64,000 bases of DNA from Chamaecrista fasciculata (lineage: Eukaryota > Streptophyta > Magnoliopsida > Fabales > Fabaceae). A model generated the notes under the pieces. The model searched no databases, was not told where the DNA came from, and saw only the letters and a program-made list of their open reading frames with translations. The translations under genes were made by a program, and so were the position numbers. The stretch lies in the NCBI GenBank assembly GCA_003254925.1, contig QANZ01043648.1, positions 121,159 through 185,158 on the forward strand. The letters run 5' to 3'. Positions 63,841-64,000 of this stretch are shown piece after piece (positions within the stretch are counted from its first letter, which is position 1; the number at the start of each line of letters is the position of its first letter).

Positions 63841-64000
63841 AGGCTTAAGTGCACTTTTGGTCCCAATACTATGACTAAGGTTTCAATTTGGTCCCATAAC
63901 TATTTTTGTTGCAGATTTGGTCCCAAACCTTCGCAAAAAGTTTCACCGTTAGTCCCCTGGTCACTTCCGTCCAATTTTCGCCGTTAAGTGTGACGTGGCA
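63841..64000. mobile_element. Left end of a family B element, cut by the window edge
   Basis: ggcttaagtgcacttttggt, ttggtcccataactattttt and cgcaaaaagtttcaccgtta follow the family B order and match 22735-22845 in reverse. The right arm would lie beyond 64000. Confidence 0.6.

Overview
The window is nuclear DNA of a flowering plant, almost certainly a eudicot. It is AT-rich, and five spliced genes with GT-AG introns are separated by long intergenic stretches packed with short transposable elements. Every recognisable gene is a plant housekeeping or development gene. I cannot name the species from the sequence.

Genes, left to right. (1) 185-1437, minus: the 5' four exons of SUMO-activating enzyme subunit 2 (SAE2/UBA2); the rest lies off the left edge. 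(2) 9919-13643, plus: a five-exon BAH-PHD histone reader, best matched to SHL (SHORT LIFE), the sister of EBS. (3) 16799-21236, plus: an eight-exon secreted purple acid phosphatase with all seven metal ligands; a PHR1-type P1BS motif lies 60 bp upstream of its ATG. (4) 33150-35303, plus: a four-exon RD19-type papain-like cysteine protease. (5) 45315-53736, minus: an 18-exon vacuolar H+-ATPase subunit a, closest to VHA-a3. All five exon models join in frame, and each complete one gives a protein of the length expected for its family. They do not form a functional cluster, though the protease, the phosphatase and the proton pump all belong to the secretory or vacuolar system.

Between genes. Most of the remaining sequence is explained by DNA transposons of the MITE and foldback type. 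I find exact or near-exact target-site duplications of 9-10 bp (Mutator-like) for eight elements: 3681-4526, 5040-5573 (8 of 9 bases), 8212-8696, 28168-28972, 32111-32539, 35859-38104, 42599-43028 and 43427-44100. I find 8-bp duplications (hAT-like) for 28348-28798 and 42351-43390. Several are nested, so their order of insertion can be read. Other items are a decayed LINE (about 60398-62380), a 648-bp mini-LINE with an 11-bp target duplication (54591-55238), tRNA-derived SINEs, Helitron-like 3' ends and a recent 468-bp tandem duplication (29851-30786).

Most unusual items: an inverted duplication of an F-box/FBD gene fragment (40990-41460) forming a near-perfect hairpin with arms of about 225 bp and an 18-nt loop; and a 2.2-kb foldback Mutator-like element (35859-38104) that carries a non-repetitive core with a splice-acceptor-like edge, possibly a Pack-MULE. 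I see no evidence of a wholly new biochemical system. The strongest candidates for novelty are these two structures.
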